NCBI RefSeq assembly: GCF_010093595.1
Contig: NW_022985452.1
Span: forward strand, 551,656-615,655
Direction: 5' to 3'
DNA length: 64,000 bases
From: Mytilinidion resinicola
Taxonomy: Eukaryota; Ascomycota; Dothideomycetes; Mytilinidiales; Mytilinidiaceae
Notes under the pieces: generated by a model
The model's database searches: none
What the model saw: only the letters and a program-made list of their open reading frames with translations
Told to the model about the DNA's origin: nothing
Shown here: positions 44,341 to 55,832 of the stretch, one piece after another
Layout of the letters: every line of letters begins with the position of its first letter
Numbering within the stretch: position 1 is the first letter of the stretch
Position numbers and translations under genes: made by a program

Positions 44341-45153
44341 GTAGATTTTTCTCGAATACCCAAAAGCCATGCCGTACTGCGCTGGAGATGCATGAGTAAG
44401 GCTGATTGTTCTCATGTGCAGGTTGAGATGGGGGTATGTCATCATACCGAACGATATCGGGGGTTCATAGGTACTTCACAGAGACTAATAATTAGAGAGC
44501 TTCAACTCTATACTTCCTACGAGGCTTTTCAAAGAACGGATATACTCACACACAGACTTGGACGTGATTATATGCACTCGCTTCTAAAACCAGGGATCTG
44601 TCCCGCTTTCATGGTTTCTGATAATTTCTTGCAAATGACGGCGATAACTGTTGATGACGCTCCCATATATGCTGCTCGGGTATCTCGTTTTAATATCTGG
44701 CAATGCCCAGCGGCGGCCCAGAGCAGATGCGACCTTCTCCAGGTACTGCTCCAGACCGAAGGCATGCAGAACTTTGCTCTTCGTCGCGCGCATTATCTCC
44801 TTGACCAATATTCGGCCACAACTCAGCACTCGGTGCTTGATAAGATTTCTTGAGGATGCCACTGTCCGAGAAATTGAGTAAACTTTCACGAACGGCGACA
44901 CAGACTTTCGCAGCGGCGGCGCACTGACATTCACGACGGTGGAATGCCTCTCTTCGCGCGTAGTCACTTCAAAAACGCTTCGCCATCGACCTATAAAAGT
45001 CTCTGTATTTCCAAGGTCAAGTCTACAACACGCCTCTAATCAACCACACCCACCACGCGCCACCATCGCCGCCTGCTTACTACACCGCAACACGACCCAC
45101 CACCACAGCTTTCCAGTACCATTCCAAAACCGGCCTTTGCCAGGTCCTTTGCC
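44341..45153 (+). promoter_or_regulatory. Intergenic region with promoter of the second A/B-module gene
   Basis: TATAAAA at 44992-44998 lies 156 bp before the ATG at 45154 and is followed by a CA/CT-rich leader. An ATG-led frame (44392-44853, 153 codons) overlaps equally long antisense frames and has no domain, so I do not call it a gene. Confidence 0.5.
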
Positions 45154-46601
45154 ATGGGTGCTGCTATGCCAGCGGATCGTAAGGGGAAGCGCTGCACTCC
45201 TGCGCTTGCCCATGATCCCGTAGCACCACTCCAAGCCATCGCGACCAGCCCTGCGATAGATGCAAGTCCCCGTCACGAGACCGCTTCTGTGTCCCAGTCA
45301 GCCTACACCGATGCTTCTACAGCTAGTGCTCAGCACTTTGACTATGCGCCTGTTGTTCTGCGAGTTGCTGTGCCCACACAAGCTGTCACTGACGCAAGTG
45401 TCGCTGCAACCATGCAGTCTCATCACGACTCCAACTCGTATACTCCGCAGACCTCACATGCAATAGCCCCTTCGAATGCTCCAGCTCCCACTACGAACGG
45501 GGCGTCTACCGCAATCCTGTCCATTCCGCTATTTTCCGCAGCCGAACAATCCACAGCGCGAGACGCAAAAGAAGTGCCTCTGAGGGCCTTCCATGCCGGC
45601 AAGAAGTCCGGAGAACAACAAACGTAGAAACATCGCAAACTCCAAAAAAGGGCCTCGGACACTACCGATACGCGAAGACCCCAAGCGAGATGATTCGTAG
45701 GCCGATCCATACCAACCCGCCCACTATATACGAGGCGCCCACGACGATCTTCGTCCCGACTAAGCAGAAAGTGGACGATCCGAAGCGACCTCTTCAGCCT
45801 ATTTTGAATTCGGCTATCGCGGGGGCTTTCAGCCCACACCCTTTCAGGCACAAGTCGGCGCAGCGCATCGTTGATGATGTTCTTTCTGGGGACGCGGAGA
45901 TTCTGAGGGAGTGCAAACGGGCTATGGAGGGTGTTCTTCGATCTACGCCACATTTGCACTCCAACGCTACGTTTGTGCTCCTGTTGATGTTCTATACACC
46001 AGGAGAAATGGGACGTGAGGAGCGCAAGTTGGGAAGTGTAGTAGAAAATAAAGCGGTGGCTAGACGGCTCACCGCATCCATAGAGCGGATCAATATGTCA
46101 AAGGCCAAATATGTTCTTAATCGAGAGAAGGCGCTTGTCAGGCTCACAGCAACTCCGGTTAGGGAGTTTGTCAACAGCTTGGGTCCACTGCCAACAGCTG
46201 CTGTGGAGGATGAGTCTGAGGAGTATTATTCCGAGGAGGATGAACCTGGGGAGGATGAGATTGAGGAGAATGGGTTTGTGGAGGATGCGGATAACGATGA
46301 ACTCGCGATGATGCTTCAGGAGCAGCTCGAGCAGAGCTCTATGCCTTGGGAGGGTGATGATGAAGATAGACTCACGGGTATGCCCATGGGGCAGCTCGGG
46401 GAGGATTCTAACGCCAGACAGCTGGAAAACTCCAGGAATGATGACCTTGAAAACCTGTCAATGCAGGCCATCTGCTCCACCCCCTCATTTCCCGCACCAC
46501 CGGACAACTCCTCAATGAAGCGCAAGCGAGACGATACTGAGGAGATCGAGTTGGGAGCAAACGAAGAGAATTCAGCGAGTGAAAAGGCGAAGACGTGCTG
46601 A
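45154..46601 (+). CDS. Second A/B-module protein, acidic nuclear-type tail; frame break or intron near 45.6 kb
   Basis: ATG 45154 (GCCATGG) opens a 157-codon Ser/Thr/Ala/Pro-rich frame ending at 45627. A second frame, open from before ATG 45690, gives 303 residues to 46601. Just upstream of that ATG the second frame reads KKGLGHYRYAKTPSEM, which matches the end of the A module (GGIGHYKVANGAKS) of the gene at 42460. The two frames therefore belong to one gene, joined by an undetected intron or broken by a frameshift. The B module (residues 41-135 of the second frame) has HPFRHKSAQRIVDDVLSGD, TPHLHSNATFVLLLMF and YTPGEM. Then come an acidic stretch (171-210, EDESEEYYSEEDEPGEDE) and MKRKRDD, a possible nuclear signal. 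The acidic tail is absent from the other two family members. The family is unknown to me. Confidence 0.65.
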
Positions 46602-47346
46602 TGACTATTGGCCCTCCGGGAAGCTATATGTCCTGCTGTGTGCCTAGGATCGTAGCGTCGATATCTTATGGGCACAGCAGAACGTTGTTTCCAACAGATC
46701 AGTCTGAAGGTGTTTACATCGGGCGCCAGGGGTGAGGCTACGGACTGACATCTATGATGGCGGGCGCTATGGCGGACAAAACGCCATGCACGGATTGCGA
46801 GGTGGAATTGATTCATGCTAGCGGCAAACTAGTACACCTTTCTTTGTCGACTTTCTAGTCACATTTCAATGGCGCTTCTTTCATGATAGAATGACTAGTA
46901 TTTTCAAGTATCAGCAATTAATGAATCAGAGGACCCGTAGCCCGTTTCATAGAGCATATGTTGATTTAGTGAAGCGACCCACAGACCCTTTGTTCCTAAT
47001 GTATTAAGGAGATATTATTGTACATAGAGTGTTACTGGGCTAGATTCAGACCCGTTTGAATGATGAAAAATAAGCTCGTAGTCGCTTCGTGGAGTCTCGT
47101 GAAACTGACAACTAGAATTTCGGGTATTGGTGCCTTCAGCTACAGACTTCTGTGCATCATTTATCGTCACAGAATAAGGAGTTATAGGCCGTGTAAGTGT
47201 TGCATTGGATGATGATGATAGAGAAGAGAGAGGTCTCGAGAAAGGTGATGCTATATACAGAGTGATGTGACAATTTATGCTGTAGGCGAACTCAAGGCGG
47301 TTCATGTTTTACGGTAAAGAGACTTTTCCCAGCCAAGACCATCGTT
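46602..47346. other. No gene recognised
   Basis: Short frames only, none with a domain. This is presumably the 3' region of the gene before and spacer. Confidence 0.5.
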
Positions 47347-47796
47347 TCAAATAGCACTTCCACAAACGCATGGCCCCTCCTCACCTCGGCGCCTGTGTTG
47401 AGGAACAAGGCGAACGAGTCGCTTTAATATGTACCCACCGCAGGTGATGGGCGAACCGTCCAGGGCGAAAGGACCACCACGCGTTGAAGAACAAGGCAAA
47501 TGAGTCACTTTAGTTGTACCCGCTGTAGGTATCTGGTCAACTACCCATTCTGAATTTCCATTCCAAGTTCTCAGAGTGTATCGGGGATAGTTGGTGAAGC
47601 TGATGTCGTTGGCCAACGGGCTCAGAACCATTGACTTGATCTCGGTGTTTGCCAGCTCTGAAAATGTGGTCATCATCGCCTCTACCATCGCGGGGTTTGT
47701 AGCCATTTGAGGTTTGGTGATGAGATCCCCACCGGCCAAGACATACCTGATAGTGTATATGAGGGTAGCCGCCGCAGCTGGAGTGGCAGGAATCAT
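47347..47796 (-). CDS. Hypothetical protein or C-terminal pseudogene part
   Basis: A 149-codon ATG-led frame with readable composition: ATLIYTIRYVLAGGDLITKP, MTTFSELANTEIKSM and NDISFTNYPRYTLRTWNGNS. The same frame continues upstream for about 50 codons (to 47960: KLAQTLWTRQKNFAIDAT) but contains one TAG at about 47893-47895, possibly a former TGG. So the true gene may be longer and broken there. Inside the 3' part, 47396-47443 is a diverged direct duplicate of 47483-47530, which shows an 87-bp tandem duplication. I recognise no domain. It lies between two A/B-module genes on the opposite strand to the first two. Confidence 0.35.
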   Translation of the reverse strand: MIPATPAAAATLIYTIRYVLAGGDLITKPQMATNPAMVEAMMTTFSELANTEIKSMVLSPLANDISFTNYPRYTLRTWNGNSEWVVDQIPTAGTTKVTHLPCSSTRGGPFALDGSPITCGGYILKRLVRLVPQHRRRGEEGPCVCGSAI

Positions 47797-47960
47797 CAGT
47801 GGCTCTCCAGAAGAGATATTGTCGATGGACCTGCCAGTAGCGTCAATGGCAAAGTTCTTCTGTCGGGTCCAAAGCGTCTGAGCCAGCTTCCCCTAGGTGT
47901 TGAACTCCACTCTCAGCATTGATGGTCGTGAACTAGACGGTGATGGTGGTGGTGCTTTCA

Positions 47961-48989
47961 TTAGGCGTGTGTTGGGGCAAAAGGCCACGACGCCGGGTCC
48001 TAAATACCGCTTACTAACATACACAAATGCAGCAGCTTGCCAGCCTCTGTAAAACCCTAAAAAACCTAGGTATCCCTAGGAAAATAATAGAGAAAGAGCA
48101 TCTAGACACGCCTACTACCTGCCTTCCATGCCTGCCTGTCGTCATGCCTGCCATGCCCTGTCTCCCTTCTCCCTTGTGTATGCTATATGCGACTGAGAGT
48201 GTCCTGATCCAGCTCGGGCGGTTGTTAGGCCACCTTCTAAGCTGATTGTTCTGTGTCTGGGATACCTTCTCCCTAATGTAATGCTGATGCTGCGTCGCTG
48301 CTCTTGGCGTTACCGCCTATGTAGTATTGACTTACGGCAAGTCATAGCTATTTTAGAGGACAGGCCCTTGTAGGATGCGTCCGCCTGAATTTTGTCTTCC
48401 CCTAGGTCCTCTCGCCTAGCCGTAGCTAGAGAGCCGCCCTTCGCTGTCAGCTGCACTGTAGTAGGTACCCGCAGGTGCTATATTGCTACATACTATGCGG
48501 GTATACTGATAGGGAGTCAGGACAAAGCCTATAGGACAACCGGCGATCAGACGTTGACAACATGTTCTAGAGCGCTGGCAACGACGATTCCGGGGTTCCA
48601 ATGTGTCTGATTGTGTGCGTGTCTTGCAACACAGCGTGTATCAAGATGGCATCGAGATAGACGCTGCATAGCAGTGTGGTAATGGCCCTATAATGGAGTG
48701 TGTGTGTTGTGGCCTGCAAAATAGCCTCTTTTTGCTAAACAGGCGAGACGCCTACCCAACCGCATTGTGAGACTCTCGGTCAAGTCCTAATCAGCTCAGT
48801 AGGGCTTAAGAGTTGATTGCTGCCATGAAAAGAGTCTGATAAGTGGTGGATTCCGAGAGATGAGTTCCATTGTTGCGTCGTGTTTTTCGTCGTGAACCAG
48901 ACCAATCGAATAAGGTGATGGCTCCGCTAGTGATCTTCCCGTCCGTCATTGGTAGCGAGAATGATGAGACGGTTCGCTGCGCTCGTGGC
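47961..48989. other. No gene recognised
   Basis: No ATG-led frame with coding character. CCTGCC-rich phrases occur near 48119-48160. Confidence 0.45.
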
Positions 48990-49868
48990 GGGGTGCCTGC
49001 AGGATCAGTTTGGGCGGTATCAACGAGTCCTTCCGCCTAAGCTTAGTGCTGGAATGCATCAGTGCTACAAACCATTGGTCCGGCGCGGCGTCCACCGCAT
49101 TGCTGGCGGAGGCAGCAGCTTTAATGGAAAAAGAGAAGGAAGCATACCCGGTCAAGAACTGGCTCATGAAGTACGAAGATCACTCAGAAGACCAGGCAAC
49201 GGATGACGGTATCGCCTCTCGAGACCGCGTCTCCTATGGCCCCGACGACCTCCAGTTGTACACAGACAAAGCCAAGAGCGCAGACGACTTGGCTGTCTCC
49301 GTGGAGGCCTGTTCCGAAGACGGGTTTATGACGTTGCGGGAATGTGCATTCCATCATTTGGCGCTTCCTCGCGCTGTCAGACGCGAAGCCTAGGAGGTAT
49401 GTGGCGCGACCTCACCCAAGTCGAGGTCATTACGAAGCGCAACCTCGCCCACTTCAACCACCAAGTCAACATACTTCGTTACTAACAAATAGCGCAGTTT
49501 CCTTCCAGATCGACAACCCTCCACCTACACTCGAGCTTTCAGCCTTTGGTGGGGATGCCGTATTCTCTCTTCTGAAGCTGGAGGACGGCGCGACAACGAT
49601 CTGGCGTGAGGCCACTCCAACAGAACGCTCCACGCTAGACCTCGAACAGTTCCCGCTACAGCACACGATATTCTTTGATCACTACCTCGTCCTTGGAGCG
49701 GCTTGGTTGAAGAAACGTCGTGCCGACCGAGGCACAATCCTGACAAGTCGCCAAATCGGAGGATTAATCGTCGCGACCAGCTACTACAAGAGGCCTTCGA
49801 GCAGGAGCAAGGCGAACCATCCTACATTCAACCGTTTCGCGGACGAACACGGAATCGGTACTAGGTAG
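48990..49868 (+). pseudogene. Unrecognised gene remains with one good intron signal
   Basis: Two overlapping frames look protein-like. The first (about 48990-49393) reads SATNHWSGAASTALLAEAAA, EKEKEAYPVKNWLMKYEDHS and GPDDLQLYTDKAKSADDLAV. The second (49332-49868) reads TLELSAFGGDAVFSLLKLED, FFDHYLVLGAAWLKKRRADR and SRQIGGLIVATSYYKR. In the second, a donor GTATGT at 49397, a TACTAAC branch site at about 49479 and acceptors at 49497 or 49509 form a typical fungal intron. A single base shift between 49330 and 49390 would join the frames. No ATG clearly starts either. I do not recognise the family. It is probably a broken gene, or one whose first exons I cannot find. Confidence 0.35.
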
Positions 49869-50462
49869 GTCATAATCTGAGCACACGCATTCGTCACTGC
49901 TTGCCTCCAATCTTGCTCACTCGACGCCACTGCGAGGAGTAGCCCAGCTCATCAGCAGCCACTGAGTCAAGAAGCCGTGCAATTTGAGCTGCATGAAACT
50001 TGACATTACGCCTAGCGTTTTCAAATTCCATCAGGGTACCCCCAACAGTGGTGAGCGGGTGCACAGACTTAGATATGGCCTACCTCTTCGAAGGCTCGAA
50101 GCGAAGAGGGGTAATCAAACAGGCTCACAGCTTAGACATCATGGGGATAAAAGTTGTACTGTTTAGTAGTTTATGCACCAAAATTCAGATAATATCAAAT
50201 AACATGTGGTGACGAGTTGCTGACAACGTCTGTAGTTGACTTGACATGCCTATTTGGGAGTTATCCAGTGACATAGTGTACAAGCCCTTTCCCTCATCTA
50301 GTACCACCCTTTCATCCCTATAGACACAGACATCTCTTCTTCTCGAATAACCTTCCATCGTCCCTTTCTGGAGCCCCCCTGGGTCCTTCGTACGCCTTGC
50401 TGTCTATACCATGCAGATCTAGCCATGCTTGGACGTCAAGCGATTGTCCGAAAGATTGTGGC
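49869..50462. other. No gene recognised
   Basis: Only short frames. This region carries the 3' side of the gene on the minus strand that follows. Confidence 0.5.
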
Positions 50463-51413
50463 TTAGAACCAGTTTCGAGGGATCTCTTCGCTCTGAGCCA
50501 AGGTCTGAAGCGACTGGGGGTCAAGAGGAGCCGGTATCGTATCGTCTTGTAGCCTCTTCCTCATACGATACGCCCCCTCCAACAGAGTTTGCTGCTCTTT
50601 CCGCACGTCGTCTTTGTCAAGTATCATCCGCAGCGAGCCTTCTATCCGATTGTAGATTCCAGATTGAGCAATGCCGTTCCCGAACAAACTGACAGCTTGC
50701 GCAATCTCGTCAGCACTGTGGTAGAGAAGAACGAGGCACAAGGTGGCGCCTTTGAGCAATAGGTGGGGGGCGCTGTGCAGCATCTTCCGAAAGCGCGCCT
50801 CGTGTTTCCTCAACGCAGCAGAGTCTCTGCATAACAGGTCCGCGAGGAAGTTTCCGGGCGATGTGTCGTTGAAAGGATGTTTCTTGATTGCACGGGCTAC
50901 GTCTCCTGCTGCAATAGGGGCCAGGTTGATGGCTCCCGGCGACCTCGCGAACTCCATCATGGGCATAGGCGGAGTGGAGAAGTGCACAATGCCATCCACG
51001 ATCCGTCGAGTGCGAGGCAACCCCACCGCCCAGTCCCGAATAGCCTCCGAAGGACCCCTAGGATCGCCGCCGATCATTCTGTAGTATCCTCCGCCGCGTA
51101 CGCCATGTTGGAGATGGCACAGGTCGTTCTCATTGTGGTCAAGGCCCCACTTGATAATATGCGCGAGCAGGACAACTAGTCTCTCCGGGTCTCGGAAGTC
51201 TTCCTTCTCTTCGGCAGTGTAGTGGGTCTTTCGCTCGTCCCCGTAGCCTGGCTGTTTTGTAGTTTCTCCCGTAGCCGTAGCGGCTCCTAGTATGGTTAGC
51301 GGACCATTTATTTCATGGCGGGTTGGACTCTGCGGACCATCTGTGACTTTGCTGGCCTGCTCTGCCGACGCGTCGGGCTGCACAGAGGCGGACGCCATGT
51401 CAGTGCCAGACAT
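50463..51413 (-). CDS. Third A/B-module protein (316 aa)
   Basis: An uninterrupted minus-strand frame from ATG 51413 to the stop at 50463. One A module lies at residues 74-135 (DPERLVVLLAHIIKWGLDHN, GVRGGGYYRM, SEAIRDWAV). One B module lies at 167-266 (VARAIKKHPFNDTSPGNFLA, MLHSAPHLLLKGATLCLVLL, YHSADEI, YNRIEGSLRMIL). The tail, MRKRLQDDTIPAPLDP, parallels NIRKRISIPSTPAPF after the first B module of the gene at 42460. This is the simplest, single A-B form, so the family architecture is best defined here. No signal peptide, membrane segment or enzymatic motif is seen. It is convergent to its relatives, which are on the plus strand, and shows no RIP. Function unknown. Confidence 0.75.
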   Translation of the reverse strand: MSGTDMASASVQPDASAEQASKVTDGPQSPTRHEINGPLTILGAATATGETTKQPGYGDERKTHYTAEEKEDFRDPERLVVLLAHIIKWGLDHNENDLCHLQHGVRGGGYYRMIGGDPRGPSEAIRDWAVGLPRTRRIVDGIVHFSTPPMPMMEFARSPGAINLAPIAAGDVARAIKKHPFNDTSPGNFLADLLCRDSAALRKHEARFRKMLHSAPHLLLKGATLCLVLLYHSADEIAQAVSLFGNGIAQSGIYNRIEGSLRMILDKDDVRKEQQTLLEGAYRMRKRLQDDTIPAPLDPQSLQTLAQSEEIPRNWF

Positions 51414-52150
51414 TGCGGAGGTGGTTGGCGCTGTTGTAGATCGTGTCTACGAGGCTTTGCTGTAGCGACAAGGGTTTGGCATCCTGGACATCGGTATGGC
51501 TGTATAATCGTTGGTGTGGGTCGTGCAAGCAGAGAAAATCTGGAGCTGATCGTGGATTTTGATATTAGCCATGCCATTCAAGATTTCAAAGGAGGTAAGA
51601 AGCAAAGAATGAAACTCGCAATGAGGGCCTCTCACACAAGCTACATGTACCAACCTTCGAATCGTACGGAGTTCTAGTAGCTGGAGCGCACTTGCGCGGT
51701 GCGAAGTGTTGCGGGACACAAGGGGTCTGAACGGCCGAGATGGAGTTCTGTCAGTGATGCGCAGTACGAGGATCTGTTGACAAGAGCTGTTTCCCAAGGT
51801 GTGATCCTAAGGCCAAGGAGGCATTCAATCGCCTCGCTAATTTAAAATCTGTTCAGGAGAAATGACGAGCGCCAAGTAGTAACGATGCTGCTGTCGCTTT
51901 TCCTCGAAGCGAGACGCATTGCGCTCTTCCCTCCTACACCCGCATTCCAGCATCACTAACAACTAGCGATAAATCGACAACATTATCTACAGTATGTGAA
52001 ATTCTCCTCCTAGATCAGGCCTTGAGTTCATATAGTTGATTGCTGGCTGACACTGCGCGGAGAACTCTAGACCCTCGCCCGCGACTCCAAAACCTACCTC
52101 CACCCGCCTCGATCTCTCCCTCTAGTTTCGCGGATCTTTCGCTCGAAGCC
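51414..52150. other. No gene recognised; two divergent upstream regions
   Basis: This stretch separates two divergently transcribed genes (50463-51413 minus, 52151 plus) and may contain both promoters. Frames in it have no ATG support and no domain. Confidence 0.45.
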
Positions 52151-52494
52151 ATGTCTGAACCACAAGTGTAAGCTTCCTCGCCTCTCCTTCATATTCAGAC
52201 ACATTCCTATAACTCTTGGCGGCAATTTGCCGTTGCTGAAGGAATCCTAACGCAAGGTTGAGCCTATAAAACTGTTTATTTGGCTTCCGCGAACGGGTGC
52301 TGACAAAATACAGCAGACAACTGGCCCATTCGGTCCCTCCTCCCTGCGCGCACAAGTTCAAGCTTCTAGTTTCGGAGATGGGATCCGCCGTTGTGTACAT
52401 CTGCGAGATGTGCGGAAGTCTCCCCCACTGGTACATCTGGGAGTGCAAGAACTGCAAGCTCAAGACGTGCCGTCCGTGCGCCTACAAGGCATAG
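52151..52494 (+). CDS. Small Cys-rich, probably zinc-binding protein, two exons
   Basis: Exon 1 (52151-52167) encodes MSEPQ plus two bases. The intron has donor GTAAGC at 52168, a CTGAC branch site 7-10 bases before its end, and acceptor AG at 52313 or 52316. Exon 2 then runs to TAG at 52494, about 64 residues in total. The second half reads PPPCAHKFKLLVSEMGSAVV, YICEMCGSLPHWYIWECKNC and KLKTCRPCAYKA. The pattern C-x2-C, H-W-Y-I-W-E-C-x2-C and a final C-x2-C suggests one or two bound zinc ions, as in small fungal zinc proteins. No known catalytic or DNA-binding motif is evident. The reading frame kept by splicing and the Cys pairs make it a likely real gene. Confidence 0.6.
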
Positions 52495-55400
52495 CAGATT
52501 CGGGTATGTTTTTCTGGTATCTGGACACATTAGTAGGGCGCTAACATAGTGAAGCACTAGACAAGCCGGTCGTGAGGTTGGCGCAATCTGGGGGCCGCCA
52601 TTCTCTTCAGCGGCTTCGGCCTTCGATTCTGTTCGCCACTCAATATACTTTCCTGGATGAAGCCGCCTGATTAAGGGAACTTCGGGGGGTACAGCTCTGG
52701 TGCAAGCGACTGAGCTTCTATATATCAGAATGAAAGCACTGTTCTGATCGCTACATAATCTGTGCTATGAAACTAAGCCTTTCGTTGAAACCCGTGAAAC
52801 TGCATCATATTAAATTGACACTTTCCATACGAATGCCATTGTGAGACTCGCCCTCATTAGGAATGATGTAGCCACAGGATTCAGAGGTGACGAAGGAGCT
52901 CATTTCTGGTTTTAGATTATTGAAAGAGTTTCAACATTCTATTTTATCATGACAGCGTCATTGGGCCCGAAAGCCATTCAAAATGCAAAGACTCATCCCC
53001 CGTTGAAGCCAGCCAACCCTCCTCCCTTCCTCCCTCATCTCCCTCATCCATAACGCTCAAAACAAATGCTGATTTGAAGGGTGGGCAGAAAGTGTGTAGA
53101 GCACGAAGTCCGCAATCACATAGCTTCAAGCAAACGTGCCTTCGAAGAACACATCAGACAGGTGCCGTTGTCCCTTCGACTCCTTCAACCACGGTTTCCT
53201 CTAAACCTTTTTTCCCGTCTCCCATTCTCGTGTAACTAAAACACAACTTCCTCGTTCTTGGCCTCCACCGTGCCCATCTTTCGTTTTGTTGGTGTCGGCC
53301 TTAGGTTGTGGCCTCTAGGAGTCTAGGCTTGCCACAACACTGTTCCGATCCCAGGCGTCGTCGTCCTCCAACGCCGTTGTCAGCGGTAGCTCTAAGGAAA
53401 GATCTGGGCTGTGGCTTACCTTAGCCGCTACTCCGGTTGTTCCACCTGCTTAGTCTCTGACCAGCTTGCCAGCCGCCCAGCCCACATTGTCCCCGAGGCA
53501 CGCGCTGCTAAGCTTTCGCTTGCCGTCGTGTTCCTGCTGAAGTCGGCCCCATTTGAGTGTAGGAGAGCGCGAGGCCTGCGGTCAGCCGTGCTTGAGGCTG
53601 ACAAGGCAGCGTACAAAGCCTGCGAGGTACAAAGGCTGCCGCCATGCTCTTGACCCCAGTCGCGGAGCAGGGCAGGCAAGTTGCGTATTCCGTGTGCATG
53701 TTTTGAGGCGAGGAGGTCCTTGTACCGCAGCTGATTGAAGCAGTCGTTGAGCTCGCCGACGGCCGCGGCTTGCATCTCGCTGAAGGAGCCGTCGAGCTCG
53801 GAACGTAGGGGATGCTGAGTTGCCGTATGGGCAGATTGTGACTCCGTGGGCGAATAGGCGACGGAAGTTGTGAAGGAGGTCTTGGTGGATCGAGCGATTG
53901 AGGAGGGAGAGTGCGCAATGCTCGTATGCGGGCTGGTAGATGGAGCACATGCTGTGAGGTAGGTAGGGGGAGGTCGACTGGTGCGCGAAGATGACGGTCG
54001 GTGGTGAGCGGGTAGAATAGGGCGGATTGAACGTTCACGCACTGCGCAGGTCAGGTAGCACGAGAGGCAAGACTCCAAAACCTAGTTTTTCAAAGTCTCG
54101 ACGGAGTGACCCCGACGGGGGAGGTGGAAGATGGGCTGGTGGCGAGGGCATGGCCGCCGCAGATGAAACTCTGGGCTTCAGGTCAGAATGAGACGAGAGG
54201 CAAAAATGATAGCTCTAGATTCTTGAGCTTCTATTCTTACAATTGTAAGCATGGAAGAGGAACAACGAGATTGTCTTTTCAGCCGCTCTTGGGCGGGATG
54301 ATTGGAGACTACTCTGCAACGCAGAGGCAGCTGTAGGGCAATTTCTACCTAGTCTTTTCCGCGTTAAAGAGGACTTGTGAGACCTACTGTTAATGCACAG
54401 TAGACGAGTGTCCAATTCATGCAGGACAGGCCCATGGGCGTTCTGGTGGGGCAATTGTTGCGCGTAGAGCTTACGGTATGCACTGTTGCGGATTTCCCCA
54501 CAACAGGAGGGGCCCGACAATCTTTTTGCCCAAAAGCACGTCTTTACGGCCTCAACCACCACCAACACCATCTATCCCTTCATCTCTTAGCTCAAAGTTA
54601 CCAAAAATGTGCAAAACACCACCCCGAAGGGTGTAGCCACCGTCTCCGAAATGACGGTTTCTCTAAGAGTCGAACACTAGAGTTATAGTAGAAGTTAGCA
54701 CAGGTTGTCATGAATGGATGAAGTGGGCACGAGTGATGACGGGGAGAAAGCAACTACAGAACTGCTATCTACCACCCAGCCACCGAGACCGCTTGGCAGT
54801 GCCGTGCCTCCATTGGGGGGGATATTGGAGGTTCGAAAAATAAAAGCTTATAACGTATGAGTCCGTAACAAAAGCGTTAAGTGGGGCTTACCGAGGGGAG
54901 CATAGCATCGCACAACTGCACGTGCACCTGCACACGCAGCCTGCACATCTCGCCTTCACTCACTGACGTAGTGCTACTGCGAAGCCTTCTTCAGCACGCA
55001 CTCATCCGGCCGTCCTTAAACTCCTTCTCTTCCTTAGACAGCGCCCGCAGCCTCATCACGTAGCTTTACGCCGCCGCCATCAACAAGCTCTACGCCGACG
55101 CCGTCAACAGCTCCCACCAACACCGCTCCCAGCTCTCCGCCGCGCCACCACCGTGCGTCCACAGCAGCAGCACTACCACGCCGCACGCCTCCTCCTCTTG
55201 CTCCTCCTCCTCATCCACCTCTTCATCAGCGCCATCACACACCCACCAACCCTCCTCGTCCCCCCGCTCCCCCAACACCTCTCCCACCACGCCGCCCGCG
55301 CCGCCCACACCAGCAGCAGCAGCAGCAGCCACCACGCTCCCGCGCCAAGAAGACCACCAAAGCCTATAATAGGCCACATCCCACAATCACCGGGCACAAT

Positions 55401-55832
55401 GGCCCTGACCAAGCCGCCCCTCGCCAAGCCCACCGCGATCGTCAACATGCGCCTAAACGTGCATTTGAGCGGTACGCGGCGCCAGGAGTACGTGCGGGAG
55501 AAGGAGGCGTGGTACAGGAAGGAGGGGTATGAGGTCGAGGTTGTGTGGTAGAGTGGGGAGGCTTGCGGGGGGAGTGGGAGTTCTTTTGGCGGCTGTTGGG
55601 GGAACGGGAAGGGGTGCTGGGGGGGGAGGGAAGGGGGGTTGTGCAGTATAAAGGGCGGTGTTCTGGGGGTTTGGAAGGAGTGTAGAATAGGGGTGGGTGT
55701 TGAATGAATCTTGATGCGTGCGGAAATGATCTGGGGGCTCTTTAGGGGTATTGGAATGATGCTATAGTGGATGTCAAGCGCATGAGGCTCTGAATTGACT
55801 GTGCCTTGAACTAATTTGATTGCGCAGTGGAG
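52495..55832. other. No gene recognised
   Basis: Long frames at 53428-54078 (minus) and 55153-55551 (plus) start without ATG and overlap equally long frames on the other strand or in other phases. Part of the latter (about 55165-55335) is low-complexity Ser/Pro/His or Leu-rich depending on frame. The segment 55399-55551 (ATG-led, 50 codons, ending REKEAWYRKEGYEVEVVW) has protein-like composition and may be a terminal exon. CT- and GA-rich stretches occur at 55560-55640. Confidence 0.4.

Noticed and set aside
44392..44853. ATG-led 153-codon frame after the first A/B gene
   Set aside because: Antisense and alternative frames of similar length occur in the same place and there is no domain. It is probably untranslated or spacer sequence.
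53428..54078. Three overlapping long minus-strand frames
   Set aside because: The outer starts are not ATG, the frames overlap in GC-rich Ser/Pro-rich sequence, and none has a recognisable domain.
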